Shown here piece by piece: positions 39,373 to 48,610 of a stretch of DNA of 64,000 nucleotides. The stretch is from Ancylobacter sp. SL191. GTDB lineage: Bacteria; Pseudomonadota; Alphaproteobacteria; Rhizobiales; Xanthobacteraceae. Made by a program: the position numbers and the translations under genes. Positions within the stretch are counted from its first letter, which is position 1. The number at the start of each line of letters is the position of its first letter. The stretch lies in the NCBI RefSeq assembly GCF_026625645.1, contig NZ_CP113056.1, forward strand, positions 2,827,001 through 2,891,000. Reading direction: 5' to 3'. The notes under the pieces are model-generated. The model saw only the letters and a program-made list of their open reading frames with translations. It had not been told where the DNA came from and searched no databases.

Positions 39373-39990
39373 ATGGCAGTCGGTCTTGCGCGTGCTGCGG
39401 CTGTCGCGTGTGTCGTGGCGTTTGGTGCTGCATGCCTTGCGGGTGTGCCGGCCGCTGCTCAGACCGCGAGCGTCCTGACTCCGGTTCGGTTCTCGCCGGT
39501 CTTGTCGGTGGAGCAGCGTGCAGAGGCTGTGAAGGCTCGGATCGCGGCGCTGGTTAACGCGGTTCGTTCTGGGCAAGTGACGGCGGATCAGGCGCGTGGC
39601 GCGATCCGCAATCTGATTGCTGCAAATCCTGCTGTGGCCGGTGAAGTCGTCAAGGTGATCATCGCCGTCAGCAAGGAGGGTGTTCCTGGCCTGGCGCCGA
39701 ATTTGAGTCTTACTCAATTGCTGGCGGATGGCGTTGCGCTGGGTGTGCGCGAGCTGCAGGTCGTGGCGGCGACCAATCCGGCTGCTCAGGCGGCGCTGCA
39801 GGCGGTCAATCAGGTCTTTGTTGATGAGGGCGTGTCGCGTGGAAGCGCGTTCGGGGCGCAGTTCGCGGTCACGCTGAATGCGGCCGGTGGCGCGTTGCTG
39901 CCGCCGCAACTGGCGCCGGAGACGAGCCCGATTGCGGTGATCATTCCGGCGCTGCCGAACGATACGACCAATGAAATAAGCCCGACCTGA
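39373..39990 (+). CDS. Secreted protein of unknown function, cluster 2
   Basis: A 205-residue protein with a signal peptide (VACVVAFGAACLAGVPAAAQ). The mature part is rich in Ala, Val and Gln, with helical segments such as AEAVKARIAALVNAVRSGQV, and no family is recognised. GGGGGAT precedes ATG 39373. Its stop nearly abuts the outer-membrane barrel gene, so both are probably co-transcribed. Codon use (many NNT codons) differs from the housekeeping genes. A periplasmic partner of the barrel protein is a reasonable guess only. Confidence 0.7.
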   Translation: MAVGLARAAAVACVVAFGAACLAGVPAAAQTASVLTPVRFSPVLSVEQRAEAVKARIAALVNAVRSGQVTADQARGAIRNLIAANPAVAGEVVKVIIAVSKEGVPGLAPNLSLTQLLADGVALGVRELQVVAATNPAAQAALQAVNQVFVDEGVSRGSAFGAQFAVTLNAAGGALLPPQLAPETSPIAVIIPALPNDTTNEISPT

Positions 39991-40031
39991 TGATGTTGCG
40001 GGGCATTGTGAATCTGAGAGGGGCGGGGGTC

Positions 40032-41318
40032 ATGAAGAAGAACGTAGCGGCGGCGGGGTTGGTATCGGCCCTTCTGGGTAGCGTGTTTGGTGGGGTCGCT
40101 GTCGCGGCTGAATACCCGCCGTCGGCCTCCGCGTCGGCGACGTCTTCGGATCCGGCGCTGCTGAGTGTCGGTGATCGCGCCGCGGCTGCGGTTAACTCGC
40201 CGGGTGTAGCTCTGTCGTCCTTCACGATCCTCCCGTCGCTCTATGTGAGCGAAGGCTATAACGACAACATCACGGCGACCAATACCAATGAGAAGGCGGA
40301 CTGGATCTTCACGGTTCGGCCTGCTGTGACGGTGAAGTCTGACTGGACCCAGCACTATCTCGGGTTTGATGGCTATTTCCAGAGCGGCACCTACGCCAAG
40401 TACAGCAACGCCGACTATCAGAGCTACTCGGTTGGCACGAATGGCCGTCTCGATGTGACTGGCGATCTCGAGCTTATCGGTTATGCCCGCTTCTCGCATC
40501 TTAACGAGCTGCCCGGCGACGACGAAACCGACACCAACCTGACCGCGCCTCTGCCTTATGACCAGACCACGGCGGGTATCGGTTTCCGCAAATCCTTCAA
40601 CCGGCTCTGGACGCGCGTTCTGTTCGACTTCCGCGATCGCGCCTTTGCTGATGATATTGATGGCATCCCGACGGATCAGAGCTATCGCGACGGTCAGGAT
40701 TACAAGCTCAGCGGTCGCGTCGGCTACAATATCAGCCCGTTGACCAGCGTTTTCCTGGGTGCCAGCTATGACTGGTCTTTCATGGAAGACACGGATTACA
40801 ACGCTGAGCAGTACACCTTCACTACCGGTCTCGAGTTCCAGCCCTCGCGCCTGACGCGCGGTGAAATCTATGTCGGCTACAGCTACTGGGATGCCGAAGG
40901 CAATATCGACTCGGTTCCTCACTTCACCTATGGCGCCAATCTCGACTGGTTCGCCACGCCGCTTCTGACGATCAACTTCAATGCCAAGCAGGAAGTGCTG
41001 ACGTCGGACTTCGATTATGACGGGCTCAGTGGCTCGAGCGTGCTGAGCTCGACGGTCGGTGTCCGCGGTGACTATGAGTGGCGTCGCGACATCCTGCTCT
41101 CCGCCTGGTTCAGCTACCAGAACCAGAATTACGAAGACTACCCGCGTGACGACGACCAGTATGTCGCCGGCGCGGAAATCCGTTATCTCTGGAACCGTTA
41201 CGCCACCTTCCGCCTGACGTATAACTACACGGATTACTCCTCGAGCCTGAACGGCGTGAACGGCGTCGAGGATTACCAGCAGAATCTGGTCAGCGCGGCG
41301 ATGGTGCTCACCTACTGA
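40032..41318 (+). CDS. Outer-membrane beta-barrel protein (surface polysaccharide type)
   Basis: A 428-residue protein with signal peptide MKKNVAAAGLVSALLGS and cleavage near VAA. The rest alternates aromatic and polar residues in strands such as LYVSEGYNDNITATN, YLGFDGYFQSGTYAKY and FRLTYNYTDYSS, and ends in a hydrophobic Tyr, as in barrels inserted by BamA. It resembles the DUF2320/BBP2_2 outer-membrane proteins found with exopolysaccharide loci. ATG 40032 gives a clean signal peptide; 39990 would add 14 residues. Confidence 0.82.
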   Translation: MKKNVAAAGLVSALLGSVFGGVAVAAEYPPSASASATSSDPALLSVGDRAAAAVNSPGVALSSFTILPSLYVSEGYNDNITATNTNEKADWIFTVRPAVTVKSDWTQHYLGFDGYFQSGTYAKYSNADYQSYSVGTNGRLDVTGDLELIGYARFSHLNELPGDDETDTNLTAPLPYDQTTAGIGFRKSFNRLWTRVLFDFRDRAFADDIDGIPTDQSYRDGQDYKLSGRVGYNISPLTSVFLGASYDWSFMEDTDYNAEQYTFTTGLEFQPSRLTRGEIYVGYSYWDAEGNIDSVPHFTYGANLDWFATPLLTINFNAKQEVLTSDFDYDGLSGSSVLSSTVGVRGDYEWRRDILLSAWFSYQNQNYEDYPRDDDQYVAGAEIRYLWNRYATFRLTYNYTDYSSSLNGVNGVEDYQQNLVSAAMVLTY

Positions 41319-41425
41319 GTGTCGTGCGTACCGACCATCCGCGTTTGCGGGTGGCCTACCTTTGGGGAGAAGTTTAGCTGGGGGGCTGAGCGTTTTCGTC
41401 GATCCCGAGGTCATTGGCCGGCGTC

Positions 41426-42190
41426 ATGTTGTTTTCCCGCTTTCGTGCGCGGGCGGTTGTTCCCGAGCCGCCCCCCTACAGCATCCCCGCAGGGCAGCGC
41501 GTCTACGCCATCGGTGATATTCACGGCTGGCTCGACCTTCTGGACCGTCTGCTCGCCATGGTTGTGCAGGATGCCCGATGCGCATCGGCGGGGCCTTCCT
41601 CCGCCCGCTTCATTTTCCTTGGTGACTACATTGATCGTGGCCCCGCAAGCCGTCAGGTGATTGACCGCCTGATCGCGGGGCGTGATGCGGCCGGGTGGAT
41701 CTGTCTCAAGGGTAATCACGAAGCCATGTTGCTGGAGGCTCTCGACGGGCGGCGCGACTTTGATGTCTGGCTGGCGAATGGTGGGGTAGAGACACTGTTC
41801 TCCTACGGCATCGTGGCGCGGCAGCACTTGACCGCCGGTGGAGAGGACGCGTTGCGCGCGGCTATGAGCGAGGCCATCCCGCCGGCGCATCTCGCCTTCC
41901 TGCGCGAGCTGCCGACCTCCCATGAGCTGGGGGGCTATTTCTTCTGCCATGCCGGCGTGCGACCGGGTGTTCCACTGGAGCGCCAGGCCGACGACGACCT
42001 CCTCTGGATCCGTGAAGCGTTCATCAATTCCACCGCCGATCACGGGCGGCGGGTGGTCCATGGCCATACGCCGGTCATGGCGTCTGAGATTCTGCCGAAC
42101 CGCATTAACGTCGATACCGGTGCCTATCTTACCCATCGTCTCAGTTGCGCGGTGCTGGAGGCGGCGGAGGTAAGGGTGTTGACCACATGA
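41426..42190 (+). CDS. PPP-type metallophosphatase (Ser/Thr phosphatase/ApaH-like)
   Basis: A 254-residue phosphatase. The PPP signature is complete: GDIHG, GDYIDRG and GNHE, followed by the later His motifs CHAGVRPG and VVHGHTP. Metal-dependent hydrolysis of phosphoprotein or dinucleoside polyphosphate is expected. Within a polysaccharide cluster it might oppose the cluster's kinase, although BY-kinases are usually reversed by LMW-PTP or PHP enzymes. Its stop overlaps the ligase start (ATGA). Confidence 0.88.
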   Translation: MLFSRFRARAVVPEPPPYSIPAGQRVYAIGDIHGWLDLLDRLLAMVVQDARCASAGPSSARFIFLGDYIDRGPASRQVIDRLIAGRDAAGWICLKGNHEAMLLEALDGRRDFDVWLANGGVETLFSYGIVARQHLTAGGEDALRAAMSEAIPPAHLAFLRELPTSHELGGYFFCHAGVRPGVPLERQADDDLLWIREAFINSTADHGRRVVHGHTPVMASEILPNRINVDTGAYLTHRLSCAVLEAAEVRVLTT

Positions 42191-43653
42191 AAGCGGCGAC
42201 AGCCATGCGGGCCGGACACGCGGACCGGGACGATGCGCGGTTCCTGCGCCGCGCCGACGGCGTCGAGAGCCTCCACGATGTGATTTTCGTTATCTTCATG
42301 GCCACGCTTGCCTGGCTGCCGCTGGCCTTTGGCAGTAACCGTCCGATCGCTTGGGCGACCAATGCCATCGTTTTCGGAAGCATGCTGGCGGTCCTCGAGC
42401 TCGGCGTCGTGCTCGGCGGTCGGCCCCGCCCGGTCGCTTTGCGCCGTGTGGGGTGGGCACTGGGACTCTTCATGGCGGTCGCCGGCTGGATCGTCGTGCA
42501 GACGCTGCCAGGTGTTCCGCTATCCTGGCGCAGCGATTTCTGGCAGATCGCCGAGGATGTGCTGATATCCGTCCCGGGGGCCGCGCCGGTTGCCGGCAGC
42601 ATTTCCACGACACCTGATGCCGGTCTGGTTGCTCTGCTTCGGCTGGCAACGACGGCGGCGGCGTTTTATCTGGCGGTTCAGCTTTGCCGCGATGGGCTGC
42701 GCGCGCGCCTGTTCGCCCTTGGCCTCGTCGTGATCGTCGCCGTCTACGCGCTTTACGGCATCGTCCAGTTGATCGCGTTCCCGGAACACCTGCTCTGGGG
42801 CCCCAAGACCGCCTATCTCGACGCGGTGACCTCGACCTTCGTGAACCGCAACAGCTTTGCCACCTATGCAAACCTCGGCCTGGTGGTCGCGCTCGCTCTT
42901 GTGTTCGACAGCTTGCAGGGGGGCGGCGTCTCGCGGCGCCTGCCATTCGCGTTCCGGCTGTCAGAGTTCATGGCCCGGGCGCTCCGGCAGGCGCTGCCGC
43001 TCACGGTGCCGTTGCTCATCATCGCGATCGCGCTGCTCTGGACCCTGTCGCGGGCCGGTCTGCTCTGCGGCGTTCTCGGTGTGGTGAGCCTCATTGTCCT
43101 CTACGGCGTCTTCGGCCGCCATTATGTGGCGCAACTGCTCGTCGGGCTGATCGTCGCGATCGGCTTTGCCGCGCTGGTGCTTGCCTATGGTGCGGGAACG
43201 GCCGGGCGTGTTGAAACTGCCGACGGGATCGAAACCCGAATTGCCGTAGCATTGCAAACGCTTGAGGCCGCGCGCGATGTCCCGCTTACCGGCTTCGGCT
43301 ATGGCAGCTTCCCGGAGGTCTATCCGGTGTACCGGAGTGATCGGTTCACCGATTCCTTCTGGACAAAGGCCCACGACACCTATGTCGAGCTCGCCTTCGA
43401 GCTTGGCTTTCCGGCAACGCTCGGGCTGCTCGCTCTCGGCGCCGGCGTGCTCGCCGTCATGATGCGCAACATCGCTCGCCGAGAGAGCCGGCCGCTGCTC
43501 AGTCTGGCGGCGCTCGCGGCCAGCGTTGCGGCGCTCACGCACTCACTGATCGATTTCAGCCTGCAGATCCAGGCGGTCGGTGTGACCTTCTGGGCCTTGC
43601 TCGGTGCGGGACTCAGCCAAAGTTGGAGCCGCCGCATCGACACAAGCCGGTAA
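42187..43653 (+). CDS. O-antigen ligase/polymerase-family membrane protein
   Basis: A 488-residue protein with about 10-12 membrane segments. The Wzy_C-type periplasmic loop is near the C-terminal third (TGFGYGSFPEVYPVYRS, then AHDTYVELAFELG, with the conserved His and Glu pattern). It would polymerise or ligate repeat units in the periplasm. ATG 42187 follows the phosphatase stop by overlap. It ends in a hairpin shared with the convergent wza-like gene. Confidence 0.82.
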   Translation: MKAATAMRAGHADRDDARFLRRADGVESLHDVIFVIFMATLAWLPLAFGSNRPIAWATNAIVFGSMLAVLELGVVLGGRPRPVALRRVGWALGLFMAVAGWIVVQTLPGVPLSWRSDFWQIAEDVLISVPGAAPVAGSISTTPDAGLVALLRLATTAAAFYLAVQLCRDGLRARLFALGLVVIVAVYALYGIVQLIAFPEHLLWGPKTAYLDAVTSTFVNRNSFATYANLGLVVALALVFDSLQGGGVSRRLPFAFRLSEFMARALRQALPLTVPLLIIAIALLWTLSRAGLLCGVLGVVSLIVLYGVFGRHYVAQLLVGLIVAIGFAALVLAYGAGTAGRVETADGIETRIAVALQTLEAARDVPLTGFGYGSFPEVYPVYRSDRFTDSFWTKAHDTYVELAFELGFPATLGLLALGAGVLAVMMRNIARRESRPLLSLAALAASVAALTHSLIDFSLQIQAVGVTFWALLGAGLSQSWSRRIDTSR

Positions 43654-43678
43654 GACGCATCACGCGTCATCACCGGCT
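43645..43678. terminator. Bidirectional hairpin between convergent cluster 2 genes
   Basis: AGCCGGT/ACCGGCT outer and GACGC/GCGTC inner stems around ATCAC. It includes the ligase stop codon. No T tract on either side, so strength is uncertain. Confidence 0.45.
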
Positions 43679-43685
43679 CGTGCGA

Positions 43686-44300
43686 TCAGAACAGGCGTTC
43701 GGCAACCCGCACGATATCGCCCGGATAAACCATGGTCGTCGTGGTGACCGGGTAGGCATATTCCTGGCTCTGGCCAGCACGGCGAATGAAGACCGTCTGA
43801 TCATTCGCGCGATAGGTAAAGCCACCAGCGACTGCAGCCGCACTGACGATATTCATGCCATTGCGGTACGGATATTCGCCCGCCTTATGAACTTCGCCCA
43901 TAATGTAGAATGGGCGATATTTCAGAATTTCAACATTCACGCGCGGATCGCGCATGTAGCCACTGGCCAGTTTTTCACTGATCGACTGTTCGAGTTGGCG
44001 CTGCGACAGACCTGCTGCCTTCAGCGAGCCGATCAACGGAATCGAGATCATGCCGGAAGAGTCGACCTCGAACTCGCCAGACAACGATGTCTCGTTGAAG
44101 ACATTGAGGCGAATGCGATCACCGGTTCCCAAAAGGTACTCTGGCGGTGTATCCGGGGCCGCGGCGCTCGGCGGCGGTGCGCTGGGTGCCCCAGCGCACC
44201 CAGAGAGCACAGCGGCGGCGGCGCCTAGTAGTAAAACTCTGCGGAAGCGGTTGAGTGAAGTCTTTTCACCGTCAACCCCCCACTTGCGTCGTGCAGGCAT
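43686..44300 (-). CDS. Short Wza-like polysaccharide export lipoprotein
   Basis: About 204 residues. A lipobox AVLSGC follows a hydrophobic stretch; then come the polysaccharide-export domain (LLGTGDRIRLNVFNE) and one SLBB-like segment (IMGEVHKAGEYPYRNG). It is shorter than classical Wza and lacks the C-terminal amphipathic helix region, so it is more like the periplasmic export proteins of succinoglycan systems. The upstream TTG start was rejected in favour of ATG 44300 behind AGGTAG. It is divergent from the tyrosine kinase. Confidence 0.87.
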   Translation of the reverse strand: MPARRKWGVDGEKTSLNRFRRVLLLGAAAAVLSGCAGAPSAPPPSAAAPDTPPEYLLGTGDRIRLNVFNETSLSGEFEVDSSGMISIPLIGSLKAAGLSQRQLEQSISEKLASGYMRDPRVNVEILKYRPFYIMGEVHKAGEYPYRNGMNIVSAAAVAGGFTYRANDQTVFIRRAGQSQEYAYPVTTTTMVYPGDIVRVAERLF

Positions 44301-44449
44301 CATTCTACCTAACAAGCTTAGCGGATAGTCTTGATGTGGCTTTTGGTGGTTCAGTCTAGAATTTTACTATGCCATTTAAGGCCCTTGCAAAGGCAAGTTT
44401 ATAACCACGAAAAATTATAGCACTCTCGGTCGGCAGCGTCGCTATGAAT

Positions 44450-44475
44450 CGTGCATTATGTGAGTATAATGCACG
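44450..44475. promoter_or_regulatory. 26-bp perfect palindrome upstream of the tyrosine kinase gene
   Basis: CGTGCATTAT and ATAATGCACG are exact inverse arms around a 6-bp spacer. It lies 80 bp before the kinase ATG and 150 bp before the divergent wza-like gene, in an AT-rich 254-bp gap. It is a strong operator candidate for a dimeric regulator; no known motif was assigned. Confidence 0.6.
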
Positions 44476-44554
44476 GTGACTAAGAGGGCGGTGCGGGGCT
44501 GTTCGGCGGGCGCGGTTCCTCGGTTTATATCGGCGACGTCCTGAGTGGGTTGAG

Positions 44555-46753
44555 ATGCACGGTCAGATTGCGGATTACTCTCGGCTGGAGGAGAGCGGTC
44601 GTTTCGACCTGCATCACGTGGTGGACTTTTTGCTCCGCCGATGGTCGCTCATGCTCATGGTGGCTGTGACCGTATTGGCCTCAGCTTTTGTAGTCTATCT
44701 CACGATAACGCCGACTTATACGAGCACGGCTGAAGTTCTGCTCGACAGCTCATCCCGCGTCGGCCTTGGCGAGGACTTGTCTCCGCTCGGCGAAAAGACG
44801 GTGATGGACGATCAGATCGCGATCATCACGTCGGTGAATTTTCTCAAGCGCGTCGTGGATCATGAAAAGCTGAATGACGACGACGAGTTCGGCAAGCCTG
44901 AGTTGTCCATCCTAACGAGACTTAAGATGCTCGTCGGATTGGGTGCGGAACCGGCTCCGGTTGGCGCACCGCAGGCGGCATCTGGCGACGATGTTGATCC
45001 GGTCACGCGTGGGACGATCGGCCGGTTGAAGCTGGCGATGACGATTGCCCGCAAGCCGCGGTCGTCGATTATCACGATCGCGGTCACTTCCGAAAGCCGG
45101 GTTAAGGCGGCGCGGATCGCCAACGCCATCGCGGACGCCTACATCACGGATCAGCTTGAAAGCCGCTTTGATGCGGCTCGACGTGCCTCGTCCTGGCTGA
45201 CGGAGCGCCTGCAGTCTCTCCGCGATGCCTTGCGCGCCTCCGAGGAGGCGGTCGTCAAGTTCCGCAGCGAAAACAATCTCGTCTCTGTCGGGTCAAAAAC
45301 GCTCAATGATCAGCAGCTTTCCGAGGTGAATGCTGAGCTGGTCCAAATACAGACTGAAGCTGCCGCCAAAAAAGCCAAGTATGAACAGGCCCGTGAACTT
45401 GTCGAAAGTGGCGGCAAGGTCGATGCCATTCCTGACGTCATCCGATCGGCTGTGATCAGCGACCTGCGCGGCCGGCTCGCCTCGGTTTCGGCCCGGGAGG
45501 CGGACCTGGTGTCTCGCTATGGCGAACGTCATCCGCTCGTGGTCAATGTGCGGGCCGAACGCCGCGAAATCGAGCGCCTGGTCAACACCGAAATTCAACG
45601 TATCATTGTAAATCTCAAGAATGATTATGACGTTGCCCAGACGCGCGCCGATGCGATGGAGGCCAACGTCGCCGCAGCGTCGGGGCAGGCCGGCACGGAG
45701 AGCGGTCTGACGATCCGGCTGCGCGAGCTTGAGCGAGACGCCCAGGCGAACCGCACGCTCTACGAGACCTTCCTCACGCAGGCCAAACTCACCTCCGAAC
45801 GGTCTGAGGTGAATATCCAGGATGCGCAGATCATTACGCCGGCGTTGCCGGCGGGTGCTCCGACGGCGCCGAGCCGTTCGCTGTTCCTGGGCGCGGGCGC
45901 GGCGCTTGGTTTGGTCGTCGGCTTCGGTGTCGCGCTTTTGCTGGATCTGCTGAATTCGGGCTTCACCAGCCCGCGTCAGGTGGAAGAGCAGACGGGGCTG
46001 CCTGTCCTGTCCTCTGTTGAATGGGCTGACTTCCCGGAGATGGAGGCCGGCGGGGCCGTCCCTGTGCTCAAGTTCCTCGTTGATAAACCATTGTCGCGCT
46101 TCAGCGAATCTATACGCAGCCTGCGGGCGGGCGTTCAGATGTCCGACGTCGACAATCCGCCTCAGGTGGTGGAGATCACTTCCGCCTCACCGGGCGAAGG
46201 CAAGACGTCGCTGGCGATTTCGCTCGCCGTCTCTGCGGCGACTTCGGGCAAGCGCGCCTTGCTGATCGATTGCGATCTGCGGCGTCCGTCCATTTCCCAG
46301 CAGTTCGGTCTGACCGACCGGCCGGGCCTGGTGGAACTACTGGCACAGACCGCGTCGGCTGAGGGCATTCTTCACCGCGACAAGCTGTCCGGCGTCTATG
46401 TGCTCGGCTCCGGCGCGAAGACGCAGAGCCCGCCCGACCTGCTGGGGTCCGCGCGAATGCAGCACCTGATTGACCAGCTGCGCCAGAGCTTCGATTTGAT
46501 CATCGTCGACGCTCCGCCGATTGGGCCGGTGGCTGATGCGTCGGTTCTCGCGGCGGTTGCGGACAAAGTGGTCTTCGTGGTTCGTTGGGGTGTGACGGCG
46601 CGTGAGTTCGTGCGGCATTCGCTTGAGCGTATCCCGGGCGACCGCAAGGTGTGCGGGATCGCCTTCAACATGGTCGATCTGCGCCGGACGCCGCGCTACG
46701 GCCGCTACTCCTATTACTCGTCGGCCTATTACAAGAAGTACTATGTCGGCTGA
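44555..46753 (+). CDS. Wzc-like co-polymerase with BY-kinase domain
   Basis: A 732-residue polysaccharide co-polymerase/autokinase. It has a Wzz domain with membrane segment about 32-52, a periplasmic coiled-coil region, and a second membrane segment around residue 450. The cytoplasmic kinase is intact: Walker A near 544-552 (SPGEGKTS), Walker A-prime near 568 (LLIDCDLRRP) and Walker B near 648 (IIVDAPP). The C-terminus is Tyr-rich (YSYYSSAYYKKYY), the autophosphorylation cluster. It contrasts with the kinase-dead paralogue at 4761-6884. Confidence 0.93.
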   Translation: MHGQIADYSRLEESGRFDLHHVVDFLLRRWSLMLMVAVTVLASAFVVYLTITPTYTSTAEVLLDSSSRVGLGEDLSPLGEKTVMDDQIAIITSVNFLKRVVDHEKLNDDDEFGKPELSILTRLKMLVGLGAEPAPVGAPQAASGDDVDPVTRGTIGRLKLAMTIARKPRSSIITIAVTSESRVKAARIANAIADAYITDQLESRFDAARRASSWLTERLQSLRDALRASEEAVVKFRSENNLVSVGSKTLNDQQLSEVNAELVQIQTEAAAKKAKYEQARELVESGGKVDAIPDVIRSAVISDLRGRLASVSAREADLVSRYGERHPLVVNVRAERREIERLVNTEIQRIIVNLKNDYDVAQTRADAMEANVAAASGQAGTESGLTIRLRELERDAQANRTLYETFLTQAKLTSERSEVNIQDAQIITPALPAGAPTAPSRSLFLGAGAALGLVVGFGVALLLDLLNSGFTSPRQVEEQTGLPVLSSVEWADFPEMEAGGAVPVLKFLVDKPLSRFSESIRSLRAGVQMSDVDNPPQVVEITSASPGEGKTSLAISLAVSAATSGKRALLIDCDLRRPSISQQFGLTDRPGLVELLAQTASAEGILHRDKLSGVYVLGSGAKTQSPPDLLGSARMQHLIDQLRQSFDLIIVDAPPIGPVADASVLAAVADKVVFVVRWGVTAREFVRHSLERIPGDRKVCGIAFNMVDLRRTPRYGRYSYYSSAYYKKYYVG

Positions 46754-47411
46754 ACTTTCGGGCGTCGAAGCCGGGCGTTCACTGCGGATCGCCGGCTCGC
46801 TCGCCCTTATCGTCGTGGCATCCCTCCTGGCGTTTGGTGGTGTTCGGCTCTGGCGGTTCCAGTCGCTGGATGACCGGGTCATGACGAGCCTGTCTGGCGA
46901 TTATCTCAAGGCCGAGACGCTGCAGCCGCTCATCGCGCTGCAGGCTGAGGTGGCGGAATGGACGAACACGGTCGGTGTCCGAAATCGCGCCCGAGAACTC
47001 TATCTGAGGCTTGGCCAGGCGATGGCCGCCTCTCCGGATCGTACGCAGCTCAATGCGGCCAATGTGCTGGCGGTCGAGCCGGTCAATTCCGCCGTATGGC
47101 TCGATCTCGCGACCTCAAGCTGGCTGTTGCGCTCTCCTGATCTCGCAATCGCCGCATGGAACATGTCTTATGTGACAGGGCCGCGCGAATTCGATCTCGT
47201 GCACTGGCGGGTTGCCTTCATGCTCAATCTCTGGCCAGAATTGCCCGACAACGCCAAGCGGATGATGTTCTCGCAGCTTCAGATCGTGCTCGGTGACAGC
47301 ACGCGTCATTTCGGCCCGTTCTGGCGCCGTCTGCTGGCGACCCTCAATCCTGATACACGGGCGCAGATCGAGCGGGAATGGAAAGCCTATCAGGGCCTCG
47401 GCGCGCCCTGA
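46743..47411 (+). CDS. Membrane-anchored protein of unknown function, cluster 2
   Basis: A 222-residue protein with one N-terminal membrane segment (SLALIVVASLLAFGGVRLW) and a mostly helical remainder with repeat-like units (RARELYLRLGQAMAASPDR, then AVWLDLATSSWLLRSPDLAIAAW) reminiscent of TPR proteins. Its ATG lies inside the kinase gene's last codons (11-bp overlap), so translational coupling is likely. Its end overlaps the convergent ackA. No family was recognised; a partner of the kinase is plausible. Confidence 0.75.
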   Translation: MSAELSGVEAGRSLRIAGSLALIVVASLLAFGGVRLWRFQSLDDRVMTSLSGDYLKAETLQPLIALQAEVAEWTNTVGVRNRARELYLRLGQAMAASPDRTQLNAANVLAVEPVNSAVWLDLATSSWLLRSPDLAIAAWNMSYVTGPREFDLVHWRVAFMLNLWPELPDNAKRMMFSQLQIVLGDSTRHFGPFWRRLLATLNPDTRAQIEREWKAYQGLGAP

Positions 47412-48607
47412 CGTGCTTCACCTCCCTCGTCCCCGAGCAACCCTAGCGTGTGGCGGGCGATCATGCCTTCTTCGTCGGTCGGGATGACAAAGGCCCGCAG
47501 GCTTGAGCCGCAGGCGTCGATGCGGAGGGCGTTCCGCTCGTTCTCATCCGCATCCAGCTGCAGACCGAGAAACGCCAGCCGCTCCGCGATTCGCGCCCGC
47601 ACCGGTGCGGAGCGCTCGCCAATGCCGGCGGTGAAAACCAGCGCATCAAGGCCGCCCAATGTGACGGTGAACTGCGCTATCGCCTGAGCGACCTTCAGGC
47701 AGAAGTAATCCACCGCCAGCGCCGCCTCAGGGGCATCGCTAGAGATGAGCTCGCGCATGTCGCTGCTAATGCCGGAGAGGCCCTTGAGGCCGCTGTCATG
47801 ATAGAGCAGGTGGCCAACTTCGGCGGGGCTCATGCCCTTCTGCTCGATGAGGTGAAGCACCACGCCCGCATCGAGGGCGCCACAGCGTGTCCCCATGGGG
47901 AGCCCATCGAGCGCGGTGAAGCTCATGGTGGAATCCTGGCTGGCCCCGTCGCGCAGCGCGCAGGCGGAAGCGCCGGAACCGAGATGGGCGATGACCACGG
48001 CGCCCGCCGCCGCCTGCGGGTCGATGGCGCGAAGTTTGGTCGACACATATTCATAGGACAGGCCGTGAAACCCGTAGCGGCGCACGCCATCGTCATACAA
48101 GGCGCGGGGCAGGGCGAAGCGGTCGGCGATTTCCGGGTGCCCGCGATGGAAAGCGGTGTCGAAACAGGCAACTTGCGGCAGATCCGGCCGGCGCTGGCGG
48201 ATGACGCGGATGGGGTCGAGATTGGTCAGTTGGTGCAGTGGCGCCAACGGAATGAAGCTCTCCAGCCGTGCCAGAACCGCATCGTCGATCCGCACGGGGT
48301 GACTGTAGTCCGGTCCGCCATGCACCACGCGATGACCGACGCCGATCAGATGGTGGTCGTCGATGAGGGGCGTGATCCAGTCGCCGATGGCGTGTTGAGC
48401 ATCATGCGGGCCGGCGATCTCCTGCGCGGTGAAATCCTCCTCCACGAGGGTCTGCCCGGCACCGTCGCGGGCCCGCAGGCGCGGGCGGGTGCCAATGCCG
48501 TCGAGCGCGCCGGCGATCATCACCTCGAGCTGATCGCCCTCCACGCCGTAAAGCTTGAACTTGATGCTGGACGAGCCGGCATTCACCACGAACAGGACAT
48601 CGCTCAT
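47390..48607 (-). CDS. ackA: Acetate kinase
   Basis: A 405-residue member of the ASKHA acetokinase family, interconverting acetyl phosphate + ADP and acetate + ATP. VVNAGSSSIKFKLY at the start, GHRVVHGG, the acetate-binding CFDTAFHRGHP, RRYGFHGLSYEYV, HLGSGASACA and VFTAGIGERS are all present. It follows pta by 3 bp. Together they make the reversible acetate/acetyl-CoA pathway or part of a phosphotransacetylase route from sulfoacetaldehyde-type substrates. Confidence 0.96.
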   Translation of the reverse strand: MSDVLFVVNAGSSSIKFKLYGVEGDQLEVMIAGALDGIGTRPRLRARDGAGQTLVEEDFTAQEIAGPHDAQHAIGDWITPLIDDHHLIGVGHRVVHGGPDYSHPVRIDDAVLARLESFIPLAPLHQLTNLDPIRVIRQRRPDLPQVACFDTAFHRGHPEIADRFALPRALYDDGVRRYGFHGLSYEYVSTKLRAIDPQAAAGAVVIAHLGSGASACALRDGASQDSTMSFTALDGLPMGTRCGALDAGVVLHLIEQKGMSPAEVGHLLYHDSGLKGLSGISSDMRELISSDAPEAALAVDYFCLKVAQAIAQFTVTLGGLDALVFTAGIGERSAPVRARIAERLAFLGLQLDADENERNALRIDACGSSLRAFVIPTDEEGMIARHTLGLLGDEGGEARQGAPRP

Positions 48608-48610
48608 CGC

